DNA of 45,693 bases from Leuconostoc litchii (GTDB lineage Bacteria; Bacillota; Bacilli; Lactobacillales; Lactobacillaceae), in the NCBI RefSeq assembly GCF_008107645.1, contig NZ_SDGY01000006.1, positions 1 through 45,693 of the forward strand, in the 5' to 3' direction. Position 1 is the stretch's first letter. Each line of letters opens with the position of its first letter. Below the pieces are notes generated by a model. The model did no database searches. It saw nothing but the letters and a program-made list of their open reading frames with translations, and was not told the DNA's origin. Positions 1 to 8,785 of the stretch are shown here, piece after piece. The translations under genes were made by a program, and so were the position numbers.

Positions 1-3000
1 TCTTGCACTGGTTGAAACACTTATTGACGCTGAGGTACTTACGGATTCTGATACGGGATCAGGTGAGTAATTGACTCTATACAATTGTGGATCCTTATCA
101 GTTGTAGCATTTCCATTTGTAGTAGTATCAAATTTTTTGAAAGCAGCAAGAGCTAGTGCCAAAGATGAATAAGTATTGCCATCTGCTCCTAATACAGTAT
201 ACGTAAATCCTTGTCGTACCAAATCTGAATCACTTACACCAAATGATATTTCTCCATTTGAGTAACCATCACTGCTATATTTTGTAGCCGATGCACTGGA
301 CGAACTAGTAGGGATTTGTTCATATGCTTCATTAGTAACAGGATTATTAGTTGGTTGGCTGGTAGAAATAACTACTGCTTGCTGATAATCAGGTGTCAGG
401 CTAATGATTACTGCTTGCTTATCTGAATCAGTTGTACTTGCACCATTCTTGGTGGCGTCGAATGTGAATATTTGCTGAGCTAACGCAGGAGCCAAATGGT
501 AGCCATTCTCCGAAACTCCTGAATCAGATAACAGCTCTCCTAAGGTTTTAGTTTGGTTTGAAAAACCATTTACAGTTACTGTAATGGAGGAAGATCCATT
601 GATAGACGTGCTATCTGTATTTTGAACCGTTACGTCCACTTGTTGGACTGATGCAGTAACAAATATTGTTATTAAATCATTATTGGTTGAAACAAGGGTA
701 CTAGTTGGTTGGGTTTTACTTGTATCATAGGTATAACCAGCGGGAACATTCGTTACAGTGTAATAACCATTAGTCCAATCAATGGTATTGCCATAATTGG
801 CTGTAGGTAAACCGTTGCCATACTCGTCATTTGCTGTTGTTACACTGCTTGTGTCAAGAACATTTCCATTTTGATCAACATATTGATATTGAACTGTTTC
901 TGATAGACCATATACATATATTTTGTACGTATATGTATCACCAGAAATCGGAACAATAGCATAGGTTGCTTGACCATAACTATCACCATTATCATTACTA
1001 CTTGTTGGATCTCCACCTGATTGAGCATCCGAAACGGCTCCTGGATATACTTGATTCGTTAATGCCCATTTGTAGTTTGTTGGCATATGTGTTGAAGCCC
1101 AGTCGCTTGTAACAAGGTTAATAGTTTGACCTATATTGTACTTAGTTTTATCTGAAACATCAAACGGTACTGTACTAATAACGTTACCATTTCTATCGAC
1201 ATATTCAATATTAATTTTTCCGTTATCAATTGCTGTAGTTTGTAATTCGCGGGTTGTAGAACTAACAACCGTTGACGTAGTAGAATTACCTGATACATCT
1301 GTTAATTTAGTTGTTCCATTAGAATAGTTTAAACTAACAAATGCTGCGTTAGCATCACCTGATGGTTTTGTTGTGCTAGTATTTGAATTTGACCAAGTCT
1401 TTATACTGGAATTATTCATAGTAATTGAACCAGTACCAGTAAAAATACCACTCCACGTATTACTTGGATTTCCTGATGAGTCTTCAGTATTTAGGTATAG
1501 ACTTTTTGGTGAAATGAATTTAATTGATGAACTTCCGCCAACTTGGAAAATACCACCTATGGCACGCTGATGTATGTTGAAGACAGTACCTGCATTAAAA
1601 GTAGCCTTTTGTGTACCTAACAGACTAATTGCACCGGCTTGTGTTGTCGAAGGTGCATTTAATGTGAAGTTTTGACCAAAGGTATACTGAGCAGATGAGT
1701 TAGCTAACTGTGTTCCATTAATAAAGTACTGGAAACCAGTTTGTGTCCAACTAACATTATCTCCAGCAGTAATACCATTAATTAGTAAATAGACCGCTGG
1801 AAATCCAGCAGAAACACCATTGTAAGTGTAAGCTGCATTCGATGAACCATCCCCCATAGTTAAAGTATTACCATAACCAACACTACCCACAGGTGCGGTT
1901 GTTTCAAAATAAAATTCAGAAAAATGAATATCATTTGAAGTACGATTTAATGTAACACTGGCGTTGTTAGCAAAATTAATGCTCCCAACACTACGAGTTA
2001 CTTCGTTAGATAAATTAAAGGTATTTGTACCAGAAAAATTAATTTTTGAACCTATGCCATACATAACGTGTATAGGATTATACCCATTCACATCACTCTT
2101 AGTCAAAGTCACATTATTAATATTTGCTGTTAATTGGGTAGCCGCTAACGAAGATATTAGTGAGTATCCATTACCATCGTTCCACAAAAATCCTTGTTTA
2201 ACAGTTATATTCGATAATGTAAAGTTTGTTTGTGTGGTAGCGGCAGCATAGGTAAACGTTTGTCCACCAATATCAATTGCATGGTTGTTTCCATTGATGA
2301 TTACACTTGCACCATTTGCACGATTAGCTAAAGTACCTGTAGTAATATTGAAATCATTAGTGATGTTAATATAGGTAACACTACTATTCGCCCATGCTGT
2401 CTGCAATTGCGCATAATTAGACACATCTCTAACAGTACCGTTTGCGATTGCTGCCTGATGGTACGTTGAGTCATTCGTCACCTGATCTGGAGCTGCTACG
2501 TTAACAGAAGTTGGTGATGTACTCGTTGTATCATTCGTTGAGACTGATTCACTAAAATTAGCTCTTCCGCTATCAGGATTACTCTGAACGTTCAAAGTAT
2601 TTTCTGTAGCAGCTAAATTTTGGGTATCAAGTGTTGAAATATTAGCAACTAATCCATTTTGATCAGCAAAATTTTTCACATCATTTGCTACAGTTTTAGT
2701 GAATAGGGCTGTAGTAGGCAAAGATACATTTAATTCATTGGCCGAAGTGTCTAGCGTTAATTGACTATTATCAGGCAATTTATCTTGCAGTTCCGATAAT
2801 TGACTACTTGTAACTGTTGATGGTGCTTGCGAAGTATTATTTGCAAGTGTCGTTTCTGAAGTTGCATTATTAGTAGCTACTGTACTGCCTTTAAGGTTAT
2901 CATTATTAATATTCGATTCACTCGAAAATTCTGTCTTCTTTTCTACTGAGTCATTATTACTAACATTATCTCTCACTACATTCATAGATGTAGAAGTCGA

Positions 3001-3546
3001 ATTATTTTTATTCTCTACAGTTATATCTGTGCTACTATTACTTGAAATAATATTAGAAGAAGTACTTTCACCATTCACTTGATTAGAAGTCTTAGTAGAT
3101 AATGAGTCTTTTACGGTCGAAGAACTACTACTAGATAATGAGGCACTAGTACTATCTTGCAGTGATGTACTAGTGCGTAATGAAACGCTATCCTGCAACG
3201 AGATACTACTTTGTGTTGATGTACTTAAACTGGTCGAACTAGATAAACTTAGTGACTGTGATAAAGACTGGCTATCTGAAAGAGATTGCGCGTCCGCAGT
3301 ACTAACTTTATCGGCGGGAATTGTTGCAGTCGTCTTTGTAACCAATGTATCAGCAGTATTTTCTTTAGTTGTGCCAGCATTATCGGCATTTACTGTATCT
3401 GCTGATGCTGAGCCACTGTCTAGCAATTGACTTCCCAGTAAACCACCCAATAATGTCAAACCAGAAAATACCCACTGTTTTCCAGATTTATACATTTTAA
3501 ATCGTGTTTTTGAATCTTGAGATCTAGATAAATTAATTCGTTTCAT
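1..3546 (-). CDS. Serine-rich repeat surface glycoprotein (aSec substrate adhesin), 3' end beyond window
   Basis: An uninterrupted minus-strand frame of 1182 codons starts at ATG 3546 (upstream GAGAGGA) and stays open to base 1; I checked every codon of the frame for stops. Residues 18-26 carry the KxYKxGKxW-type signal motif (KMYKSGKQW), then a hydrophobic stretch and a likely cleavage site near SASA-D (about residue 50). Residues about 83-260 form a Ser/Thr-rich first repeat region. Residues about 363-740 have the short beta-strand, Asn/Gly-turn pattern of a pectate-lyase-like beta-solenoid, the fold known for binding regions of lactobacillus SRR proteins. About 775-985 contains two MucBP-like units (YVDRNGN, YVDQNGN). 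From about 1164 a Ser-Val/Ser-Thr repeat begins, and the rest plus any LPXTG anchor lies outside the window. Role: glycosylated adhesin exported by the SecA2/SecY2 genes encoded upstream. Its ligand is unknown. Confidence 0.93.
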   Translation of the reverse strand, partial: MKRINLSRSQDSKTRFKMYKSGKQWVFSGLTLLGGLLGSQLLDSGSASADTVNADNAGTTKENTADTLVTKTTATIPADKVSTADAQSLSDSQSLSQSLSLSSSTSLSTSTQSSISLQDSVSLRTSTSLQDSTSASLSSSSSSTVKDSLSTKTSNQVNGESTSSNIISSNSSTDITVENKNNSTSTSMNVVRDNVSNNDSVEKKTEFSSESNINNDNLKGSTVATNNATSETTLANNTSQAPSTVTSSQLSELQDKLPDNSQLTLDTSANELNVSLPTTALFTKTVANDVKNFADQNGLVANISTLDTQNLAATENTLNVQSNPDSGRANFSESVSTNDTTSTSPTSVNVAAPDQVTNDSTYHQAAIANGTVRDVSNYAQLQTAWANSSVTYINITNDFNITTGTLANRANGASVIINGNNHAIDIGGQTFTYAAATTQTNFTLSNITVKQGFLWNDGNGYSLISSLAATQLTANINNVTLTKSDVNGYNPIHVMYGIGSKINFSGTNTFNLSNEVTRSVGSINFANNASVTLNRTSNDIHFSEFYFETTAPVGSVGYGNTLTMGDGSSNAAYTYNGVSAGFPAVYLLINGITAGDNVSWTQTGFQYFINGTQLANSSAQYTFGQNFTLNAPSTTQAGAISLLGTQKATFNAGTVFNIHQRAIGGIFQVGGSSSIKFISPKSLYLNTEDSSGNPSNTWSGIFTGTGSITMNNSSIKTWSNSNTSTTKPSGDANAAFVSLNYSNGTTKLTDVSGNSTTSTVVSSTTRELQTTAIDNGKINIEYVDRNGNVISTVPFDVSDKTKYNIGQTINLVTSDWASTHMPTNYKWALTNQVYPGAVSDAQSGGDPTSSNDNGDSYGQATYAIVPISGDTYTYKIYVYGLSETVQYQYVDQNGNVLDTSSVTTANDEYGNGLPTANYGNTIDWTNGYYTVTNVPAGYTYDTSKTQPTSTLVSTNNDLITIFVTASVQQVDVTVQNTDSTSINGSSSITVTVNGFSNQTKTLGELLSDSGVSENGYHLAPALAQQIFTFDATKNGASTTDSDKQAVIISLTPDYQQAVVISTSQPTNNPVTNEAYEQIPTSSSSASATKYSSDGYSNGEISFGVSDSDLVRQGFTYTVLGADGNTYSSLALALAAFKKFDTTTNGNATTDKDPQLYRVNYSPDPVSESVSTSASISVSTSAR

Positions 3547-3615
3547 ATGTTTCCTCTCTCAAATAATTTTTTTAGTCATACATACAACAACTTCATAGTA
3601 CTCGTATTTAATTTC

Positions 3616-3651
3616 AAAAAAAAAAATGTACCAGTATCGGAACATTTTTTT
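3616..3651 (-). terminator. Intrinsic terminator between the Rgg-like gene and the adhesin gene
   Basis: On the minus strand an A-rich arm ending ATGTTCC pairs with GGTACAT followed by a run of T; the arms are 13 nt with one mismatch and a 6-nt loop. It lies 58 nt past the stop of the Rgg-like gene and 70 nt before the adhesin start. It suggests that the export operon and the adhesin are separately transcribed, at least in part. I see no convincing -35/-10 pair for the adhesin in the remaining 70 bases. Confidence 0.65.
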
Positions 3652-3708
3652 GATGAATTACATTTCAAAGGTTTCTTTTTTACTATTTTTGTACTTAAAT
3701 TGATATTT

Positions 3709-4659
3709 TTAGGAAAGATTAGCATAACTTTTGATTAATTCAAACATTTTTTGCTCATACGTCACGCTTTCAAAGCTCAGTGTCATATCTAAAATATTAT
3801 CAAACTCATTGTGCAATGGCTTTTTATCCGACCAATGTTTCATTAATGTATGGCAAAGTAAGCAAATATTCTTAGCCTTCCAGTCAGTTACCTGAGAATC
3901 CAGTACTGTCATTTTTTTTAATATTTTCCAAGTTAATTCACGATTTTTTAATCTTACCGCTATGCATAATATATCGTACAAAAAGAAAATTTTCTGATTT
4001 AAAGAGACTATAATTGATGGTTGACATATGCTAACATACAGTTCTGGTAAGAATTTTGAAAATCTTTTAGGCGCCATATATGCCATCGTAATTAGCATAA
4101 TAATATCAACAATTGTCCACTCATCACGAATAAATATTATGTCCATAACATCAGTAAACTTGTCCGAATATAAAGAGATATCTTGGACATCGGTATATAA
4201 CGCACAAAGCTCTGAAAATTTGATTAAAAGTGAATAAGGATCGTTTTTCATAGTTGTATTTCTGTGTTTTTGTAGAGAATCTCTTAATTCATAACAAACA
4301 TTTCGACACAAATTTAACGAATAAAAAGCAAGCAACGAAGTTTTTTGAATAATTTCATCAGTTGGCTGACTAAAAAGTTCATGCATTTCCAAATCGGTTA
4401 ACACTAAAATTTTCTGTATGCCAATTAATAAATTGTATGGTAAATCAATCTCATTGTCTAACCATCGATAATATCTTGAGCGACTAATACCGATTTTTTT
4501 TGTGATACTATTTACTGAAATATTACGAGAACGCCGAATTGCTTCTAATTTTTCTTTATCAAAGGCGATACTTACTAAACTAGTACTCACTTCCTTATCA
4601 ATTATCTCAATATCAGGATAAACAGAAGTAATTCCTACAAAAAAAATTTTTTCCTTCAA
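3709..4659 (-). CDS. Rgg-like transcriptional regulator (helix-turn-helix plus helical C-terminal domain)
   Basis: 316 residues. The start is TTG 4659, supported by a strong Shine-Dalgarno GGAGGG about 8 nt upstream. Residues about 31-90 look like an XRE-type helix-turn-helix (KLEAIRRSRNISVNSITKKI, then ISRSRYYRWL). The remaining 220 residues are all-helical and lack catalytic motifs, as in the peptide-binding domains of Rgg/MutR-type regulators. The roughly 30-residue extension ahead of the HTH is unusual for Rgg. The gene is 17 nt downstream of a small membrane protein gene at the end of the accessory Sec operon and immediately upstream of the adhesin gene, so a role in controlling adhesin expression is a reasonable inference. 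No adjacent short hydrophobic pheromone gene was recognised. Assignment to Rgg rather than another HTH/TPR-like family is by overall appearance only. Confidence 0.65.
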   Translation of the reverse strand: MKEKIFFVGITSVYPDIEIIDKEVSTSLVSIAFDKEKLEAIRRSRNISVNSITKKIGISRSRYYRWLDNEIDLPYNLLIGIQKILVLTDLEMHELFSQPTDEIIQKTSLLAFYSLNLCRNVCYELRDSLQKHRNTTMKNDPYSLLIKFSELCALYTDVQDISLYSDKFTDVMDIIFIRDEWTIVDIIMLITMAYMAPKRFSKFLPELYVSICQPSIIVSLNQKIFFLYDILCIAVRLKNRELTWKILKKMTVLDSQVTDWKAKNICLLCHTLMKHWSDKKPLHNEFDNILDMTLSFESVTYEQKMFELIKSYANLS

Positions 4660-4676
4660 AACACTTCCCTCCTATA

Positions 4677-4880
4677 TCAATTCAATTGCGTTAATAATGA
4701 ATATATAATGCCAAATAATACTACTATACCCATAACTATTGTGAATACAACTTGCACTTTACCTATACTGCTTTTTTGATCCGGTCTAATAATTTGTTTT
4801 TTTTCATACCTTACTCTCTCTTGAATATCATTATTTAGTATGGTTATTTTTTTCTTATCATTCACGTCATTATCATTCAT
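4677..4880 (-). CDS. Small single-pass membrane protein of the accessory Sec locus
   Basis: 67 residues from ATG 4880, preceded by AGGAG with 8-nt spacing; an upstream in-frame ATG at 4913 lacks a good ribosome-binding site. The start overlaps the 3' end of the Gtf3-like gene by 8 nt, suggesting translational coupling. The first 40 residues are charged (MNDNDVNDKKK, YEKKQIIRPDQK) and the C-terminus is one transmembrane helix (VVFTIVMGIVVLFGIIYSLL). This cytosolic N-terminus plus C-terminal anchor resembles SecE-type subunits. Streptococcal aSec loci carry small proteins, Asp4 and Asp5, after gtfB, and this gene sits in the same part of the locus, so an Asp4-like role is possible. The sequence alone does not prove homology; it could also be a DUF4044-type small membrane protein. 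Confidence 0.7.
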   Translation of the reverse strand: MNDNDVNDKKKITILNNDIQERVRYEKKQIIRPDQKSSIGKVQVVFTIVMGIVVLFGIIYSLLTQLN

Positions 4881-5901
4881 AGAATAAGCTCCTCTCTGGA
4901 TAGCCCATCGCAATTTGAAATTCTGTTTCTATAATTGCATGCTTTGTAAAAAAACCAGTAGTTAATAACATCTTAAAATGATTGACTTGTATCATTATGC
5001 CATCTAGTTGGCGTTCTGTCAGTTGATGAATCTTTTCTTCTAGTTCATCTAAAGAATCAATAATTATACCCAAATTATAAGTTTGTACCATAGTAGCAAT
5101 AGCTGTCCCTCTTTTTACAATTACTGGCAAGCCGCTGGCAATATAGAGACTCACTTTATGTGGGTTATTATATTTAGCATATTCTTCACTATTTTCATAT
5201 TGATTAGTATTCACATCCCAAACTAAACCAAACCCCGAAGGCAATTTTTGTACAATTTGATTGGGTGATAAGACGCCCCGATAATCCACTTGGCTACTTA
5301 TAGAATAGTTTGGTTGTTTACCGTAAGCTATTATTGGTATTTTATAAGACCAATTTTTTAAGTAATCGGATTTATTTAATGAACCTGCAACAATTATTTT
5401 TTTCTCAATTTTTTTTCTATCTGGTATTTGGACATTCACACTATAATCAAATATATTTAAATTTACAGCATTACTTTTCAAACCATACTCTTTTAACACA
5501 GTCTCCATACGATAGTTATGCACAATAACAACGTCAAAATTATTCAAATAAGTAATCTCATCAAAATAAGTAGTAGAAGGAAAACGTAAAAATTCCACAT
5601 CATGTAGTACTGCAACCAAATTCACCTGACGAATATGCATATGCTGCACAAATGTTTTTTCAAATTGAACACCGTTATATGTTGGAAATTGGTAGTAAAC
5701 AGTATCACCTGCTTTTACCCCTGCTGTAATACCATCAATTCTGGCATGAAGCGAATCTAAGCTTTCCAGCGTAGCATCATATCTAAAAATTGGTAAACGT
5801 CTCAATCCTAATTGTTCAGAAAATTTTGAAATATCGTTTCTTGCTTTAAATGTAGCTCCTGAATCTGTTGCTTGAATAATATCTGTCATCCACGTAGTCA
5901 T
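4873..5901 (-). CDS. Gtf3/Nss-like sugar transferase for SRR glycoprotein glycan extension
   Basis: 342 residues from ATG 5901, 32 nt after the gtfB stop. The overall pattern matches the Gtf3/Nss family (relatives of beta-1,6-galactofuranosyltransferases): an early QATDSGATFKARND segment, then YYQFPTYNG and VAVLHDVEFLR around 90-125, a mid-protein linker (IIVAGSLNKSDYL), and a C-terminal nucleotide-sugar region with KYNNPHKVSLYIASGLPVI. In streptococci Gtf3/Nss adds the second sugar onto GlcNAc attached by GtfA/GtfB. There are no further glycosyltransferases (GalT or Gly type) in the visible locus, so the glycan here may be short. No signal peptide, so it should act in the cytosol. Sugar specificity cannot be read from sequence. 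Confidence 0.85.
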   Translation of the reverse strand: MTTWMTDIIQATDSGATFKARNDISKFSEQLGLRRLPIFRYDATLESLDSLHARIDGITAGVKAGDTVYYQFPTYNGVQFEKTFVQHMHIRQVNLVAVLHDVEFLRFPSTTYFDEITYLNNFDVVIVHNYRMETVLKEYGLKSNAVNLNIFDYSVNVQIPDRKKIEKKIIVAGSLNKSDYLKNWSYKIPIIAYGKQPNYSISSQVDYRGVLSPNQIVQKLPSGFGLVWDVNTNQYENSEEYAKYNNPHKVSLYIASGLPVIVKRGTAIATMVQTYNLGIIIDSLDELEEKIHQLTERQLDGIMIQVNHFKMLLTTGFFTKHAIIETEFQIAMGYPERSLFYE

Positions 5902-5933
5902 ACTGCTATGTCCACCCTTCTATACCAGAACAA

Positions 5934-7274
5934 TTAACTAAACTCCGAAAAGACTTTTTGATACAAATCAATTTGCCCCTCAGGTCCAAAAATAGTTTCT
6001 TGTTTAGTCAGTTCTTCATCGTATTGAAACTTATTTTCAGATGTTGTTTGTAACTTATCTTTCAATAAGTCAAACTGATCATTAGCAAAAATATTTTCCC
6101 TGGCAATATAGTTTTTATTATGAACAAAGTCATTCATTGATAAGATCAACTTGTGAGATAAGAATGCTTTTCGAACCGTGTCTAAAACTTCTGGTCCATT
6201 ATTGATATCTAATAAATAATCTGTTTTATTGATTGCCTCGACAATATCTTCCACCGTAGATGCTGGATAGAGTTCGACATTATCATGCATATCCAATTGT
6301 AATAATCTGGCTGACATTTCAGTTCGTGCCATAATCTTAAATTTTATATGTGGCAATTGGTTAACTAGCGAAGATATGTTCCAAATATCATCAGAATTAG
6401 TAACAATCAATGCTGTGTTTTTAATACTTTTCTCGCTTTTTTTTAGGACAAAATGATTTAATTTGCCCAAATAAGAAACTATATTATTTCGAGGATAAGA
6501 ATGATTATTGTGTATTTTTCTCATGTCTTTTTGCCGTTGAAAAAATATATGTTTAGTATTAGATTCAAGATTATTTAATATCGAAATCATATTACCAGGT
6601 ATTTCTCTATCTAGTGGCTCATCCCATATTAAAATAGCTTTCGAATCTTTTCCTAATCGATTAACGATAAACAGAGGAATAGAGAGTGAATTGTAGACTA
6701 TTTGATTATATTCATTTTTTTGAAAGTACTGCTTGATAAAAAACAAAACAAATTCTGTTTCACTTGGAAAAAAGTGAGTCTGTTCTGGTAAATTTAATAT
6801 AATTTGGTCGGTAATCAAATTATGACTAATTATTTCTTGCCCCGTAGTAGAATAATATGCTTTTTGTACTGAGTTGTTTTGATGAAAAAAAGTTCTTGCG
6901 AAGATATTGCCATAACAATTATAATGATCAACAAATTGGACTTTCCCCAATTTATCACACCATTCTACTCTCTCAACCACACGATGATTATGATAAAATA
7001 TTTTAGCTCGTATCGTATCATTATCATAGATTTCTGCTAGTTGATCATTACCACGGATTCCCCAAAAATTAGGGACTGGTACTTCATCAAAATATAATGG
7101 TTTTTTGTGTACATTATCGTAAGACATTGAATAAAAACTAAAAGGTGAAACCATATCCTTATCTAGCCAACCATTATCGTTTATCACGACAGTTTTAAAT
7201 GCTACCTCAGCTTGATTTAAGGAAAAAATAAAATCGTTTGCTCTTTGATCTGCATTTTCAAATAAATTAATCAT
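5934..7274 (-). CDS. gtfB: Accessory Sec glycosylation co-factor GtfB
   Basis: 446 residues when started at ATG 7274, which has AGAGG 6-7 nt upstream and overlaps gtfA by 8 nt; an in-frame TTG at 7289 is less well placed. The protein has the GtfB pattern: the opening INLFENADQRANDFI, the receptor strand FVDHYNCYGNIFARTFF near residues 115-130, and a C-terminal degenerate nucleotide-sugar half. GtfB is not itself the catalyst; it partners GtfA to recognise Ser/Thr-rich acceptor protein and enable processive GlcNAc addition in the cytosol. Directly follows gtfA, as in streptococcal and lactobacillus aSec loci. Confidence 0.93.
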   Translation of the reverse strand: MINLFENADQRANDFIFSLNQAEVAFKTVVINDNGWLDKDMVSPFSFYSMSYDNVHKKPLYFDEVPVPNFWGIRGNDQLAEIYDNDTIRAKIFYHNHRVVERVEWCDKLGKVQFVDHYNCYGNIFARTFFHQNNSVQKAYYSTTGQEIISHNLITDQIILNLPEQTHFFPSETEFVLFFIKQYFQKNEYNQIVYNSLSIPLFIVNRLGKDSKAILIWDEPLDREIPGNMISILNNLESNTKHIFFQRQKDMRKIHNNHSYPRNNIVSYLGKLNHFVLKKSEKSIKNTALIVTNSDDIWNISSLVNQLPHIKFKIMARTEMSARLLQLDMHDNVELYPASTVEDIVEAINKTDYLLDINNGPEVLDTVRKAFLSHKLILSMNDFVHNKNYIARENIFANDQFDLLKDKLQTTSENKFQYDEELTKQETIFGPEGQIDLYQKVFSEFS

Positions 7275-8760
7275 TAGTAACCTCTTCAATTAACTTCTGC
7301 CACAAAATTTTTGTATTTTTTTCCAGAAAACGTTCTGCTTTTTGATAAGATGCTTGTTTTAAAATTTCATAATTGTTGGTATGAAGAAGTTTTTCAATGC
7401 CTACACCTAGTCTTTTAATGTTTTGATCTATCTTATGATCATATTCTACTAAATAACCATTAACATCATTATCAATAAATTCTTGATTCCCGTATGGTAC
7501 GTCGTAACCAACCATTGGCAACCCGGATCCGACTGCTTCCATAAGTGTTAACCCAAACCCTTCGCTCTGTGATGCTGTTACGTATCCAAAATACGATTTA
7601 TATATTTCTGTCAAATCTTGATGCCCTTTTAGATTGATGTAACTATCGGCATTATATTCATCAACTATTTGTTGTATTTTTTCTCTTTGATTACCCATGC
7701 CATAGATATCTAATACAACAGAGGGAATAGATTCATGTAAGCTAATAATGGCTAGGACAATCCAATCAATGTGCTTTTCAGTCGCTAAACGTGAAGCAGT
7801 TATTAAACGATTTTTATTTCGTTTATGCCTTTTTCCACGTAATTTATCTAAATTTCCTACAGGAATAGCCTCAATTTTTGGTGTGATACCCTTATATTTT
7901 TTAAATTGATTTTCCAGTTTCTCTTTTTGCCTACAAGTTGCTGTCACAAAAAAATCTATTGCATCAGCATGCATAAACTGATACTCATAAAAATTATTCC
8001 ATACGACATGTTCTTCATCTGTTTGATTACTACTATAATGTTCAGCATGAATTACAACACCAACTTTTGCATTATTTTTATTTTTTAAGACTGCTGATGC
8101 AATATATTTTTCTCTATCAATAATCAAAACATCTTGCTTGGTAGGATGAATTTTTTCTAGGAAATAAGATACTAATTCGTACTCTGAATATAGAATTTTT
8201 TCTCTCATATTATAAAGTACATTTTCTTGATCAATTAATTGCTCATAAGCTATGGTGCCATTTTCATTATAAAAAACTCTCCTATGAACCTTTGCCTGGT
8301 TATCAACTGGTGTGTAATATTCTGAAAATGTTCTTGTATAAGTAAAGTGATCTTTACGTATTAGATAACCATTAATTATATAATCTGCATAATTAACATT
8401 CTCATGTTTGTCATCTAAAACTACTCTTACCGTTACACCGCTATCCTCGTAGAGAACTACTTCAGGTGTAATTCGCTTATTAAAGTAAGCTACATTATAG
8501 TCCTTCTCAAATTTATTCAACGTATAACTTGATATTGAGGGTTTCAAGTCTGTAAAGTAAAAATGAATTGGTAATATATTATTAACATTCATCCCTATTC
8601 GATCAGCCATATCAAATATATTGCCATTTAAAATAAGTTCAGCAAATACAAATTTTGTTTGTATTTTTAACTTTCTAAAAATACTTTCACGATACGCTTG
8701 TGCATACTCTACACCACTGCTAGCCCAACCTAATGCTAAATTAAAATTATAAACTGTCAC
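7267..8760 (-). CDS. gtfA: Accessory Sec O-GlcNAc transferase GtfA
   Basis: 497 residues from GTG 8760, with AAAGGA about 9 nt upstream. The opening LALGWASSGVEYAQAYR is the GtfA signature. Residues about 105-200 carry the inserted beta-meander domain found in GtfA, and the C-terminal half is a GT4-type GT-B domain with TASRLATEKHIDWIV near 321 and EGFGLTLMEAVGSGLP at 400-415 (the nucleotide-sugar binding E-x7-E region). It transfers GlcNAc from UDP-GlcNAc to Ser/Thr of the adhesin in the cytosol, as a complex with GtfB. It lies 25 nt downstream of secA2. Confidence 0.94.
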   Translation of the reverse strand: MTVYNFNLALGWASSGVEYAQAYRESIFRKLKIQTKFVFAELILNGNIFDMADRIGMNVNNILPIHFYFTDLKPSISSYTLNKFEKDYNVAYFNKRITPEVVLYEDSGVTVRVVLDDKHENVNYADYIINGYLIRKDHFTYTRTFSEYYTPVDNQAKVHRRVFYNENGTIAYEQLIDQENVLYNMREKILYSEYELVSYFLEKIHPTKQDVLIIDREKYIASAVLKNKNNAKVGVVIHAEHYSSNQTDEEHVVWNNFYEYQFMHADAIDFFVTATCRQKEKLENQFKKYKGITPKIEAIPVGNLDKLRGKRHKRNKNRLITASRLATEKHIDWIVLAIISLHESIPSVVLDIYGMGNQREKIQQIVDEYNADSYINLKGHQDLTEIYKSYFGYVTASQSEGFGLTLMEAVGSGLPMVGYDVPYGNQEFIDNDVNGYLVEYDHKIDQNIKRLGVGIEKLLHTNNYEILKQASYQKAERFLEKNTKILWQKLIEEVTND

Positions 8761-8785
8761 TAAATATATCCTTTCTACACTTTAC

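Noticed and set aside
1136-3430. Several plus-strand frames of 60-95 codons inside the adhesin region
   Set aside because: The minus-strand frame is uninterrupted over the full 3546 bases and carries signal, repeat and domain features; the plus-strand frames are its shadows.
3547-3738. Plus-strand 63-codon frame between the Rgg-like gene and the adhesin
   Set aside because: It covers a terminator, runs into the end of the regulator gene, and has a low-complexity Phe/Lys-rich product with no Shine-Dalgarno.
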